Part shown: one piece after another, positions 10,701 to 19,600 of the stretch
Position numbering within the stretch: the stretch's first letter is position 1
Layout of the letters: each line of letters starts with the position of its first letter
Translations under genes and position numbers: made by a program
Notes under the pieces: model-generated
Databases searched by the model: none
Told to the model about the DNA's origin: nothing
The model's input: only the letters and a program-made list of their open reading frames with translations
Source: a virus
Strand: one strand, 5' to 3'
IMG/VR virus record: IMGVR_UViG_3300030451_004057
Span: 1-42,365 of that record
DNA length: 42,365 bases

Positions 10701-13700
10701 TTGTCAAAAAGTGCAGCTGACTCTTTAGACATGTGGACACTTGGGTCAGTTAATATATCTATAACTGCTAAACCTAATTTTTTCCTTGCAGCTGGATCTT
10801 GTTTTAAAGTATTGTGAAAACTAACATGTACAAACTCATGAGAAGCCGTGTTAAACATACCGTCTGTAAGCGCTTCTTTTTTGTTAACAACCATTTCAAG
10901 ACGGTTTAAAGTGCCATCTTCGTTAAACACTGGTTTCATACTACCATAATTAGCAGCGGTACCTTGTATAAGGTTTAACGCGTTCATTACGTCACCTTCA
11001 GTTGACTTCATGTTTTTAGCAATTTCTTTTGCTTCAGCTATTTCTTCAGGCGTTGAGTTAGGGTCGTCAATTACATCTAAAGCTGCTCTTCTAAGACCAT
11101 CAGCCTCCATACCAACATCTTCAACAGCATCTACAGATCTACCAAATGTTGCTTCAGAAACGTCTTCTGCCATCTCTTTTGAGTCTTTAACTTCTCTAAC
11201 TACAAACGGCACACCACCCTGCTCAGCAACTTCTTTTTCATAAGCCTTCATCATTTCCATTTCTTGCTTATAATTTTCGTCAACTACATTAGGCGGGTAT
11301 TTATCTATTATAGTTTGTTTGTCAGAGTTTCTTTTGTCAACTTGTTTTTGAATAGCCTCTATTTCTTCCGTCTTTTGTTCTGGCGTTAAATTTTCATCTG
11401 CCATTACATTTTCAGCTTGTAACCTTGCTTGGTAATTTGCTTTTTCTATTTTTATTAAATCAGCTTTTTCAGAATCGCTTAACAAATTAACTCGTTTAAT
11501 GTCTTGCTCTATCAATGTGTTTGCTTCGTCAACTAATTCAGCATATTCTCGCTCTAGTCTAGCTCTTCTAACTGTAACACCAGAACCATCTCTATCTGCT
11601 AAAGAAGCTATTGATTCAGCTACTTTAGAAATTCTACCAGCTATTTCACCAACTCTTTGATTGTTATCTTTTGTTTGAAAAGGAGCTAATAATCTAGGCG
11701 TTAATCTTACACCTTGTAAACCACCACTAATAAGACCACCACTAACAAAAGACTCTGTAACACCGTCAAATATATCAGCTTCTTTATTACCAGACATTAT
11801 ATCAGCAAAGTTACTACTCATACTAGCTAAACTTTCTGAAAAACCTTCTTCAAGAAATTCTAAACCACTTGATTTAAGGTTGTTGAAAGTAAATATATTT
11901 TTTCTTAAATATGTTTCGTATCCAAGTTTGTAAACATTTTTACCAGCATTTTTAGTTAACGCTTGAGCCGTTTTACCAACAGCGCCAAGTGTAACTCTTT
12001 CAGATAATGCTTCAGCGGCACCACTAAAAGTTGCGTTAGCAACCATAGTACCAAAACTTAAATTATTACCATACAAACCACCACTTCTTAAATACTCTTC
12101 TTTTTCATCTTGCAGTTGTCTATACTTGTTACCAGCTGCAGAAGCACCCATAACAAATAATGAAGCACCTCCAGTTGTTGCCATTAAAATTAAGTTAGGT
12201 ATTTGTTGAGCAAATAAATTAGCACCCCACTCAACAGCATCGCCAAAGCCATCAATGTCTTCAAATGAAACTGGTCTTCTAACTTTGTTTGTTAGATTTT
12301 CTTCTTGCCATCTATCAAGACTATCACCAAACTTATTCCAATTACTTTCATTAGTTGTAATAACTCTACCACCAACTTTTTTTGTTGTTTCGTCATCAGC
12401 AAAAACCCAACCTAAAGGACTACTATTTTTATAAACAGTACGCATGTAACCTTCTAAAACAGGATCGTCAATTTTACTTATAATTTCATCTGGAACTTGA
12501 AAAACCATATCAACAGCATCGCCAATACCTTGTATAAGATCTATAGTTGCATTACCTAAATTTGCAAACCATGTTGTAACTACACCTCTATTTCTACCAA
12601 GCTCTTTAGCTATTGTTACAAGTTCTTGCTCTTCCAAGCCTCCTTTTTGTATTTTAGAAAATAAACTTTTTGAAAGATCTATATACCTATTACCTTCATC
12701 TCGTAAAAAACTATATCTAGCGCCTTTGTTTCTGTACTCAGATATTATATTATTTAAATCTTCTTGAGCTTTATCTATTTCTTCTTGACTATTGTACTTT
12801 TTATTTTTAGCGTCATTAATAATTTTTTCAATATCTGTATCTTCAAAATACTTTACTAAGTCTTTTAGTTCTTTATCTATTTTGTTAAGATCTTCGTTTA
12901 CAATGTCAAACTTTTGAAGAAGGTCTTGGTTTTCTGCTTTTTTCTTATCAGCTCTTTTTACAGCTGCATCACTTAAACTTCTTTCTTCTTTGCTTTCTTG
13001 AAAATATTTTGTTCCAAATTTTTCTTTTTGATATTTAGCTATACGATCTTCAAATGCAGACTTTTCTTTACCAGCTTTAAATTGTTTTTCTATAAAATCA
13101 TTCAGCTCTTTTGTTTTTTCTTCGTCTCCATTTATTTCCGCGGCAACTCTTTGTTCAACTTCTTTAAATTTTTCACTATTTATAACATCAGTTTTCCACT
13201 GTGCTTGTAACTCTTCGCCTGTGTTTTGTTCATCACCAACTATACTATCATAAGCAATTTTTTCATTTGGATTTTCTTCAAAATATCTTTGTAAAGCTTT
13301 ATCTTGTATATGTGTTAGCCTAAGAGTTTCGTGTTGTTGGGCGTCTTTATCTTTTGAGGTTAATCCTTTTTCTTTTAATAAACCCTCTATTCTTTCGTTT
13401 TCTTCATTTAGCTCAGCAGCTTTACCTTGTAAAAAACCTGGGGTAATATCTGATCCAGGTGTTTTTTGAATATTCTGAAAACTTCTTGCCGCAATAACTT
13501 CGTCTTTATTTTTATTATGCTGTTCTATAAAAGCTCTTACTTCGTCGTCAGTTGCGTTTGCTAATTCAGGAACTGCGTTTCTAACGTTGTTTATATATTC
13601 TTTAGCGTTGTTATAAGAGTTGTTTATAACTTCTGTTTCTTCATCAGAAATTTCTCTAGTTTCATCAGCTAATGTATCTAAATATGTTTTAGGCTTTTCT

Positions 13701-13906
13701 TCTTCTTTTTTTTCGTCTTGCTCTTGTACAATGTTTGATATAGCGCTAGAAGCAAACTCGCTTGAAGAATATTCGGGTACCGGTTGATTAACAACCGTTC
13801 TTTCAGGATATTTTTCTTTATAATTACTAATCATTTGCTTAATCTCCTCATCAGAAGATCCTTGCTTAATCATAGTTACAATAAACTTTTGTAATTCCTC
13901 GTTCAT
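4778..13906 (-). CDS. Giant polyvalent virion protein: zincin motif, HAD phosphatase domain, twin zinc-binding modules (3042 aa)
   Basis: This is the largest gene in the window. The first ~450 residues are Lys/Glu-rich helices, followed by a hydrophobic, Gly/Ala-rich region at about 555-760. A zincin motif, SHEFVH, has HExxH at residues 1023-1027. A HAD-superfamily domain has motif I FDFDETL (nucleophile D2098, D2100), motif II LTAR (T2179), a Lys in GEAKA and motif IV FVDDALPN. A long helical region with hydrophobic stretches follows (about 2330-2890), then a Lys/Glu coiled coil, then two Cys/His modules from about 2976 to the end, each of the form C-x(7-9)-C-x(10-11)-C-x(2-3)-H. This mixture fits the polyvalent proteins of phages and conjugative elements, thought to enter the cell with the DNA. 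Its place beside internal virion candidates fits injection. The individual activities are unproven. Confidence 0.85.
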   Translation of the reverse strand: MNEELQKFIVTMIKQGSSDEEIKQMISNYKEKYPERTVVNQPVPEYSSSEFASSAISNIVQEQDEKKEEEKPKTYLDTLADETREISDEETEVINNSYNNAKEYINNVRNAVPELANATDDEVRAFIEQHNKNKDEVIAARSFQNIQKTPGSDITPGFLQGKAAELNEENERIEGLLKEKGLTSKDKDAQQHETLRLTHIQDKALQRYFEENPNEKIAYDSIVGDEQNTGEELQAQWKTDVINSEKFKEVEQRVAAEINGDEEKTKELNDFIEKQFKAGKEKSAFEDRIAKYQKEKFGTKYFQESKEERSLSDAAVKRADKKKAENQDLLQKFDIVNEDLNKIDKELKDLVKYFEDTDIEKIINDAKNKKYNSQEEIDKAQEDLNNIISEYRNKGARYSFLRDEGNRYIDLSKSLFSKIQKGGLEEQELVTIAKELGRNRGVVTTWFANLGNATIDLIQGIGDAVDMVFQVPDEIISKIDDPVLEGYMRTVYKNSSPLGWVFADDETTKKVGGRVITTNESNWNKFGDSLDRWQEENLTNKVRRPVSFEDIDGFGDAVEWGANLFAQQIPNLILMATTGGASLFVMGASAAGNKYRQLQDEKEEYLRSGGLYGNNLSFGTMVANATFSGAAEALSERVTLGAVGKTAQALTKNAGKNVYKLGYETYLRKNIFTFNNLKSSGLEFLEEGFSESLASMSSNFADIMSGNKEADIFDGVTESFVSGGLISGGLQGVRLTPRLLAPFQTKDNNQRVGEIAGRISKVAESIASLADRDGSGVTVRRARLEREYAELVDEANTLIEQDIKRVNLLSDSEKADLIKIEKANYQARLQAENVMADENLTPEQKTEEIEAIQKQVDKRNSDKQTIIDKYPPNVVDENYKQEMEMMKAYEKEVAEQGGVPFVVREVKDSKEMAEDVSEATFGRSVDAVEDVGMEADGLRRAALDVIDDPNSTPEEIAEAKEIAKNMKSTEGDVMNALNLIQGTAANYGSMKPVFNEDGTLNRLEMVVNKKEALTDGMFNTASHEFVHVSFHNTLKQDPAARKKLGLAVIDILTDPSVHMSKESAALFDKRVHSYKVNQQGEEAMAIAMEMYRKGQIKFNDSFFTKIKGVFRRFAQNYLGRDIKFDTVEDVKNFMRDYDVSIKNNKPNKAIARMIAQGAKGKMFKDAKAPKQSEINFSKNVKQVLKEDPLVKKDFDKFVQDEGGNKKYKTKDEFQESNDQWNAFTFITSTPRLDGLIASGINLDPGPMRDFIQKVKEKLGERLLSNFDPSVNESLFGWLTGVSGGAGKSIIFRAKGDVLLEMQKATPEEGITSLDKTYDDYGDLSETLQSESDAYMERLENMDLSPGAKQAIEEIVTGLVVDNVLEVSDQGKQRIKEVVSNYKGNFDGAFYKDFKKLISEVAKVEKDGKTKRPTKESDVTPLGPLYGVLEVIAGEFGIEPARILANQDLDDTMRQQAQELILSRSLNEDGTFNPALFDLLPEGEDRTGKATGIAQGALGKFYDKGSRIAMAGQDQSGTGVGKARQTKITEVDPIDFLDTFGINEDGSFRPGTSADGAIRQLVLNLAALSANQSVRLEGLEMGTLSEKLAAKLSDGKSEISFSQKIQADPLDIIIEQVEASYGSPEGVTIERANKIVEDAYGNTKTKAQKNKIAKLIKEDVNMFMEVEADTDMTISEFVLNRIDMYYTDLNLRKALGYTGATNDVYIKKDDNGNYSGVNRLRKIANETAGVLIENGMSQVEAGRQVMSDPFKLSFGGSGKIGDNRAVPKKPGDLNVIDNPENVNGKPPKVKNKKGEIVDSSNRNHAIQNAEDHLALMNNTDNPNIIKNPETNTWIKQEGDTVKIWDGKSEWVPVKTTQLKEKTVDAIKDRDGVRREQQSKDARVLAKAILDNAWSKVQAGEMSMKEFGALITTLGSTMNSALRKAAPVRGIVKNVDKIIAWANKNGVPIKEALRFEHSISKAEINKRIIESYKNTNELNIEEVFDGYEVNIIPAVWDDAMTAAGFKTKSPSIGSRLFDPITLSELAKTEDLDPVLLQPIESIVDGNNIEEMSTSAIESVKHKIETNSSTRDNVYKPKLNKRKGEIMESKKVSPRGASVFDFDETLIVKGENFVIATDPQTGNEIKISSEQWPIQGPQLMKDGYEFNFDDFVNVRGGVEGPLMQKLRNRIEKFGPENTFVLTARPQASAIAIHEWLKSKGINIPLENITGLANSTGEAKAVWIAEKFGEGYNDIYFVDDALPNVDAVKDVMDQLDMKGKSEQVKEDQKDLDQEFNQIIEDTRGVQKEKTFSKAKARQRGKGKGRWKFFLPPSAEDLKGLIYPFLGKGKKGEAHMKFFNDHIITPYAKAVRAVNALKQSVGLDLKALKKSNKKITKSLKDKAPGSDFTVEQAIMIYNYNKAGIDLPGLSQADKNAIVKLVEGDAALKLYADQYGSIVETGGGLTTPDDIGWLSETLTSNLNEATNRARQNLMQQFEDNWNTIFSEKNLNKIEAEYGLDHRLALEDMFYRMKNGTNRRGGDSHMNKFMNWVHGSIGTTMFFNARSSLLQTLSTINFINWSDNNPIKAGIAFANQKQFWSDFLMLFNSPFLKQRRAGLSHDVNANELVAAVKGSRNPIKTAIGLLLQKGFLPTQIADSFAIAFGGATFIRNRINKYIKEGMSRADAEAQAFIEFQEIAEETQQSARPDKISQIQASSLGKVIFAFQNTPMQYNRLMKRAAQDLINRRGDDKTHISKILYYGAIQNAIFYSLQQALFAVTFGDDEEEDEKKQAKNEQKYARVANGMADTILRGSGIYGAVFATAKNTVLKFLEEDAKGHKADHAYTVIEALNLGVPIGIKARKLYGGFQSWEFNKDVIKHMPKTHIDNPLYDAAFAAIEATTNVPLSRIHGKVRNVREAMNSDHRKLERIAMLLGWSTWSFDIQPQALLDAKKEVKELKKEAAKERRKQKKIETDRIKEEENKAVIEKNIDDQKKQKEEGNKEVQCAAVSKSGKRCSNTALPGQNFCTVHQKVEKREDGKQVQCKKIKSDGNRCKMKTTNKSGLCYYHD

Positions 13907-13918
13907 TAATCGCTATTT

Positions 13919-15112
13919 TTAATTTTCTTGAAGGTTGTTTAATCTATTTCGCTCGTCTTCAGAAAGACCATCTAACATAGTTACATCGCTATATCTTTTT
14001 CCGCTAGTACCTGGTATTATAGGGTTTTGCTCATTAACGTGTCTTTGCTGAGCAAGAGTTATAAATTCAGCTAAATAATATTTTGCTAATTCAAAATTTT
14101 CAGGTTTTTGTAAAAGTTCTTTTATAGCATCTTTATCATTTTTGCTAAACTTTAAAAACTCATCACCTGATATAACCCCATCATTGTTAGCGTCAGCATT
14201 TTTAAGAGTAGTTCCTTCGTGTTCTAGCGTAAGATCAGTTTTACTAATTCTATTCCAATCAGGATGGCTATCAAAAGATTCTAAAAAACTTCCAGTTTCA
14301 CTTAACCCTAAACTACCTTTCATCATTGAATTAATGTTATTTGGAGTAATAATATCTTGATTTTTACTAAAAGTGCTTGCAAAGTTAAACGGTTTTAAAC
14401 TAACCTTGTCTTCTTCTAATGTTTTTGTTAAAGCTAAAATTGCTTCCTTCTGTTTTATTGGCTTTGAGTTTTGAGCCACTAACTTATCAAAGTCTCTACC
14501 GCGCATGGTTATTTTTTTTGATGGATCATCTTGACTATTAAAAGTCATAACCATTTCTCCTTTGTCGTTATATTCAATCTTAAAATCTTCACCTTCTTGA
14601 GAAGTCATTCTACCAATTATATAACTCGCTTCGGGACCCATGTTTTCTGTTGATAACATATGATCGTCATCTTTCAATTTACCTAATGATTCAAAAGAAG
14701 TTTTCCAAGCTTGTTGTTGTATTGCTCTTTCTTTTTGAGTTCTTAATATTTTATCAGCTTTAGCTTGATCTCCGCTAGAAATAGCATCCACGTACTCATT
14801 CCTTTGCTGTTTTTCAATATCCATAAACTTATCATATGTTTCTGGTGTTGACCAAGACGCTCTTGTTCCAAAAGCATCCATACCCGCTTCATACGTAGCA
14901 TTTGCGTCTTCGCCTTTTTTTCTTTGCGCAACTTTATTATCAACTAGACCTTGAACAAAATCTCCAGCTGCATCTGTAATACCACTAATACCTTCTTCAA
15001 TTGCTTTTTCTTTACTACCAGTGTCTAAAGAACGAGATACTCTATTTAATATATCTCCTGATAAACCATAATTTAATGACCTGCTTGCAGGTGCTTTTCC
15101 TTTTGTTGCCAT
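13919..15112 (-). CDS. Structural or internal virion protein with EF-hand loop
   Basis: The 397-residue product is largely helical and charged, starting after an AAATAAAATAAAT leader. Residues 307-318 (DANNDGVISGDE) match the 12-residue EF-hand calcium loop at every key position: D1, N3, D5, G6, I8 and E12. They are followed by FLKF, a normal exiting-helix start. Only one such loop is visible. The gene lies between the candidate internal virion protein and the giant protein, and all three are probably packaged or injected components. The remaining sequence is not recognised. Confidence 0.75.
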   Translation of the reverse strand: MATKGKAPASRSLNYGLSGDILNRVSRSLDTGSKEKAIEEGISGITDAAGDFVQGLVDNKVAQRKKGEDANATYEAGMDAFGTRASWSTPETYDKFMDIEKQQRNEYVDAISSGDQAKADKILRTQKERAIQQQAWKTSFESLGKLKDDDHMLSTENMGPEASYIIGRMTSQEGEDFKIEYNDKGEMVMTFNSQDDPSKKITMRGRDFDKLVAQNSKPIKQKEAILALTKTLEEDKVSLKPFNFASTFSKNQDIITPNNINSMMKGSLGLSETGSFLESFDSHPDWNRISKTDLTLEHEGTTLKNADANNDGVISGDEFLKFSKNDKDAIKELLQKPENFELAKYYLAEFITLAQQRHVNEQNPIIPGTSGKRYSDVTMLDGLSEDERNRLNNLQEN

Positions 15113-15124
15113 ATTTATTTTATT

Positions 15125-15772
15125 TTAAACACCACCTTTTAATTGACCGTATTGAGTAACAAAATCCGTACCAGCACTAATAGCATCTTCAATACCACCG
15201 TACTTCATTTCTAAGCCTTGTTGTTCTTTTAATCTAGCCGCGGCAACTTCATCCGCCGACATGCCCATTAAACTAGACACTTTACCCATTTCAGCTTGTC
15301 TACTAATTAACTCACCTTCCCTTTCAAGACCTTGTATTCTAGAAGCCTCTTTAGCTTCTGCTAATTGATTAGCTGATTCTTGCTTGCCTATTGATACAGC
15401 AGCTTTTTGAGCGTCTAAAGAACCTTGATTAGCTAACGACTGTGCTAATGCGGCTATACCAGAACCGCCTGCAGCACCTCTCATTTGATCTAATATATTA
15501 GCTCGTTGTTGCTCTTGTTGTTGTTTTACAAACTCAGCCTCTTGTTGATTAACAGTTAGATCTTCCATAGTATTTTCCATATCTAAATACGGATTACTAG
15601 TATCTAAACTAGCATATAAAGCTTTATTTTTTTCAAGCTCTAACTTTGCAGCAGCTTGTTCTTTAGCAGCTTTTTCAGCCAAAGACTTACCCTTGATACT
15701 TTTAGCAATACCAAAGCCAATTTTAGTAGCTGCTGTTACACCAGCGACTATACCTACTACTGCAAATGCCAT
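15125..15772 (-). CDS. Putative internal virion protein (Ala/Gln-rich, T7 gp14-like)
   Basis: The 215-residue product has a hydrophobic, Gly/Ala-rich N-terminus (MAFAVVGIVAGVTAATKIGFG), a Gln/Glu-rich helix (about 75-95) and a segment RGAAGGSGIAALAQSLANQG. The latter is typical of small internal virion proteins of podovirus-type marine phages, which are often annotated as gp14-like ejection proteins. No enzyme motif is visible. Its place directly before the EF-hand and giant proteins supports a set of three ejected proteins, as in T7. The family link is from recalled pattern, not an alignment. Confidence 0.75.
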   Translation of the reverse strand: MAFAVVGIVAGVTAATKIGFGIAKSIKGKSLAEKAAKEQAAAKLELEKNKALYASLDTSNPYLDMENTMEDLTVNQQEAEFVKQQQEQQRANILDQMRGAAGGSGIAALAQSLANQGSLDAQKAAVSIGKQESANQLAEAKEASRIQGLEREGELISRQAEMGKVSSLMGMSADEVAAARLKEQQGLEMKYGGIEDAISAGTDFVTQYGQLKGGV

Positions 15773-15775
15773 AAC

Positions 15776-16231
15776 TTATTTATTTTTATTAATATATTGT
15801 TCATATTCTTTGTAGTTTTTAGAAACTATTTCAGTTTCTAATTCATCTATATTTTGTGTGTTTGTTGGGTTTTTGTGTATGTTTACAAAGATACTATCTT
15901 CATGCGCATATATAACTCTTTTTGCACCCGGTTGTGAAACTACATAACAAGGAGCTATGTAATCTTGTTGATCTGTTTCTGTGGTTATAGTTAGCTTACC
16001 TGTTAATAAAAACCAAACGTGTAAGTGATTGTGTATTGCGCCTATAACCGCGCTATTTTTTTGTATATTCATTTGCCTAATGTATATCCCATCTGCAAAC
16101 GAATGTTTTAACGGAAACTCTTCACACCTCATTATTTCACCGTTGTTACTTACAACGCCCTCTTCTCCGTTATCTATCAATAATTTCTCAAGTTCAAGTA
16201 TTTTTTTTCTTGAAATTAATTTGTTGTCCAT
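15776..16231 (-). CDS. Small cupin-fold protein
   Basis: The 151-residue product has the cupin core at about residues 35-120: IHNHLHVWFLLTGKLTI supplies metal-ligand histidines H67, H69 and H71 and the Gly of motif 1, and PGAKRVIYAHEDSIF forms motif 2 with H110. The usual Glu of motif 1 is not obvious, so the metal site may be altered. The length suits a single-domain cupin. The gene lies between two tail-associated genes. Such cupins occur beside tail genes of marine phages, but a substrate cannot be inferred. Its start codon abuts a 10-base inverted repeat of A and T. Confidence 0.75.
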   Translation of the reverse strand: MDNKLISRKKILELEKLLIDNGEEGVVSNNGEIMRCEEFPLKHSFADGIYIRQMNIQKNSAVIGAIHNHLHVWFLLTGKLTITTETDQQDYIAPCYVVSQPGAKRVIYAHEDSIFVNIHKNPTNTQNIDELETEIVSKNYKEYEQYINKNK

Positions 16232-16256
16232 AATATATAATTTAAGTATATATTAT
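16230..16256 (-). promoter_or_regulatory. A/T inverted repeat abutting the cupin start codon
   Basis: ATAATATATA and TATATATTAT flank a 7-base spacer as a perfect 10-base inverted repeat, and the repeat includes the first two bases of the ATG at 16231. In RNA it could fold over the start codon. The palindrome is all A and T, so chance in AT-rich DNA is a real alternative. Confidence 0.3.
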
Positions 16257-16274
16257 AGTTACACTTTTTGACGT

Positions 16275-16637
16275 TTATTTACTGCTTTCAAAAGTGTCAG
16301 CACCTATACTAAATATTTCTGCTTCAGCCGTAGAGTTGTTTCTAAACTTAACATCGGCATAATAACCAAGTATACTACTAAGATTTGCTTTGTTATCTTT
16401 GCTAAAAAACACAAAGTTGTTAACACTGTGATATGTGCCTGGCAAACTAGTATCTACGGTAACAACAGGTGTGCTCGATAAAGGGTTTTGTATTCTTGTT
16501 ATAGTACCTATTTCAGTTACAGGCTGACTATTAACTTTAAAACCAGCTGTTGTTGAAGTTGGTACAGTATAAGCTGTATCTCCTACCTGGCAAGATACGT
16601 TTAATGGTGCTGCAAATGTTAGTGTTATTGTTGGCAT
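16275..16637 (-). CDS. Conserved beta-rich small protein beside the tail protein
   Basis: The 120-residue product is beta-rich and Thr/Ser-rich. It ends with a segment (SILGYYADVKFRNNS, then EIFSIG and a Ser-Ser-Lys end) that I recall from small proteins encoded beside large tail proteins of marine phages. The start shares one base with the stop of the 2548-residue tail gene (TAATG at 16637), implying coupled translation and probably linked function, such as a tail or fibre accessory. No catalytic or signal motif is visible. Confidence 0.75.
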   Translation of the reverse strand: MPTITLTFAAPLNVSCQVGDTAYTVPTSTTAGFKVNSQPVTEIGTITRIQNPLSSTPVVTVDTSLPGTYHSVNNFVFFSKDNKANLSSILGYYADVKFRNNSTAEAEIFSIGADTFESSK

Positions 16638-19600
16638 TATGAAGTTGAAGATATAAAGTTGTCTATAAATATATTTATTGTGTCGTTTTCTGGTATGCTA
16701 GATATTTCTAGTAAACCTCTAACTTTTACGTTTTGCTGATCCATTGCGGCTTCTATAAATCTTACGTTCACACTCGCGCTATTGTTTGTTTTGGAAAACT
16801 CAATATTTGTCGGCGCGGCTATATTAGCTGTTAAAGCAGGTGTAAAAGTTATTGCCGTTGCACTAGATATAGTACTAACAGTATGTGTTGTTCCACCAAC
16901 TGCAAATGTCATACCAGCTATTAAACCTGTTGTAGTGCTTAAATTTAAAGTTGTAACGCCAGAAGAGTGCGATCCTGATGTAGATATTACAGCAGAAGCG
17001 CTTGTTGCAACATCTGAGGCCAATGGTTGTCTACCACCGCTAGAAGTGATACTTAAACTTTTACCCGATCCTGGAGTGACAGTAAGTTCAAATTGTTTTG
17101 CAGTGCTATCATTTCTATTAAAAGCTAAAGAAACACCATCAGTTACTGATACGTTTTGACTTGTCGTAATGTTAACATTTTCTTTGTCAATAGCGGAAAC
17201 CGTTGTGTTGTAAGGAACTCCCGTGCCAGTTATAATCATACCAACCTCAATACCCGACGTAGCTTCATCAAGAGTTAACGCTGTAGTTGAAACACCAGCA
17301 GTTCCACCAGTTGCTAATATGACAGTAGGTCTTAAACTAGAACCTGTAGGCATTGTGGCTGTTGTTGTTACCATACTACCAAAATTGCTAGCTGTATGCG
17401 TAAACGTTCCTAAAGTTAACGTTGCTATACCATCTTGTATTATTTTTGCTTCACCGTGAGCGTTTGGAACATCAGCATGTAGTGTTGATTGTGGTGAACC
17501 AGCGGCTGCAATAATTACATCAAAACGTTTTTTACCGCTAGTGTTTGTTGGTAGCGTAACATTATGTATATTAAAACCTTCTGAACTTATTGTTTGCGTA
17601 CCACTGTTAGTTGAACTAGTTTGAAATACATTATCTGTAAAATTGTAATACCCATTACTAGTTGCAACTGAGTTGCTTTCTAAACCTTGCTGCTCTGTAA
17701 CCTGAATAGTATAACTAGCTCCAACCGTACCACTTACAGACACTGGTGTTGAGTTAGCTGTTGTAGGTGCTGAGCTTGTAAAATTAACAGATTGTATTTG
17801 GTTAGAAGGTAAAGTTGGTATAGCATTTAAAGTTGAGTTAATAACAAATGTGTGGTATAACTTACATAAATGTGATGGGTCAGGATTTAAAGGTGCGTTT
17901 GGTGGTGGTTCATAGTTTATATTTACTGTAAATCCAGTTAATCTACCATCACTATCATAAACAGCGGCATCAATGGTAGTTGAATAATAAGAAGAATAAT
18001 CAAAGCCAGGTTGAACTATATTGTTAGAACTAACGCTTAATCCACCAGAAGTATTTATAGGGCTATAGTAATAACCACTGCCAGCAGAGAAAGTAACTTT
18101 TACAACATGACTCCAACCGCCATCTAAAATAGTAGAGCTTTGATATTTTTGTTTAGTTGGAACAGTAGAACTTCCAGCCACCTCTTGTGTTCTAGATATT
18201 GTAGCTCCATAAGGACTCTGCGCTGGATACGATACAGTTTGATTAGAGTCGTAAGGATGTTTAACTCTAACACATAAATTCCTATTATTATTACTCATTG
18301 AAGTTTCTTCGTCAATATCAATATAATACGTTTTGTTTGACGTAGGAACTGTAAATTGAGGCATAGATATTCTAGCTTGAATAGTGTTTGAGGGATCACC
18401 AGCAATGCCAAGATCAGTAAACTGTACTTGAGTAATACTACCGTCAACATTTCCACCTTGCCATATACCAGAGTTTGAAGAAGTTTCTGATGCACCACCG
18501 ATTTTAAAATCTGTAGCCGAAATAGCGTGAGTAAAAGAACCGTTAAACAGTGGCGATATAATTAAGTCTATAGTTTGCGCGCCAATAGTAGCGCCTACGT
18601 TATAACTATTTGAAACAGAAGTTACGCTAAAAGATCTAATAGATGCGGTATCCCACGCACCACCAGAACCGTCTTCACCCTGATAGGTTGTTGAAGTGTT
18701 ATTAGCCCAAGTTATATCTACTTGACCAGTTTCTGGTTGACCTCCACCACCTCCAGGATTACTATGTACAAAGTCAGCATTACCTAATCCTTGAACAGAA
18801 AACTCTCTTTCATCTAAATTGCTTAGTGTAGTTGCATCACCCGCAATTAAACCAAACCATTTACCTTCTTTTTCTTTAAACTCTACTATATTACCAGTTT
18901 GTTTGTTTGTTATTATAGAGTCTACATACCAACCAGTCTTGGTGTCAAGATTGTAATATTCTCCATCGTTAAAAGTTACAGTGCTAGATCCACCAGAATT
19001 ATTATAAGCAGTTGCGTTAGAAGTTGTAAATTGAGTTATTCTAGCTTGCGTACCTTCGTAATTTAAAGCACCAAAGCTTTTTACTGCTTCTGGCATATCA
19101 TTAAACACAACTGTTACAGTTGAATCATACTGAACTCCGTAAAAATTATTTCTAGTTGTATTGTCGTGGTGTATGTATAGTTGTCCATTTTTAAACGTAT
19201 AATACTCATTATTTAAACTCAAGCCTTGTTCAGGTGTAAATGATTTTAAACTTACCCAACCTCTAGCTTTTTCACTATAAGTTACAGTTGTATATTCAGC
19301 GTTAAGTTGGCTTTGTATGTATCTTTTACCAATAGTTATGTTGTATTCTTTTTTCTTTTCATCATAACTACCTATAGCTATATCAGCATAATCTTTTAAT
19401 AAATCTGTAAAATAATCTTTCATACCTAAATCAGATATTGATCTAACACCTTCGCTACTCATAGCTAGTATTTGACCTCTAGTTATATCTGCAAAATATA
19501 ATTGTTGTGGAGTTGCCGTAAATGACTCTGGGTTTGTTGATATACCGTAGTCGCCAGAGTAAGGAGTTGCTTGACCAAGAACCATGTTATTTGAAGTTAC

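Noticed and set aside
16782-17159. Plus-strand open frame of 125 codons inside the tail protein gene
   Set aside because: It is the antisense shadow of a Thr/Val-rich coding region and gives a low-complexity Val/Ala product with no start context.
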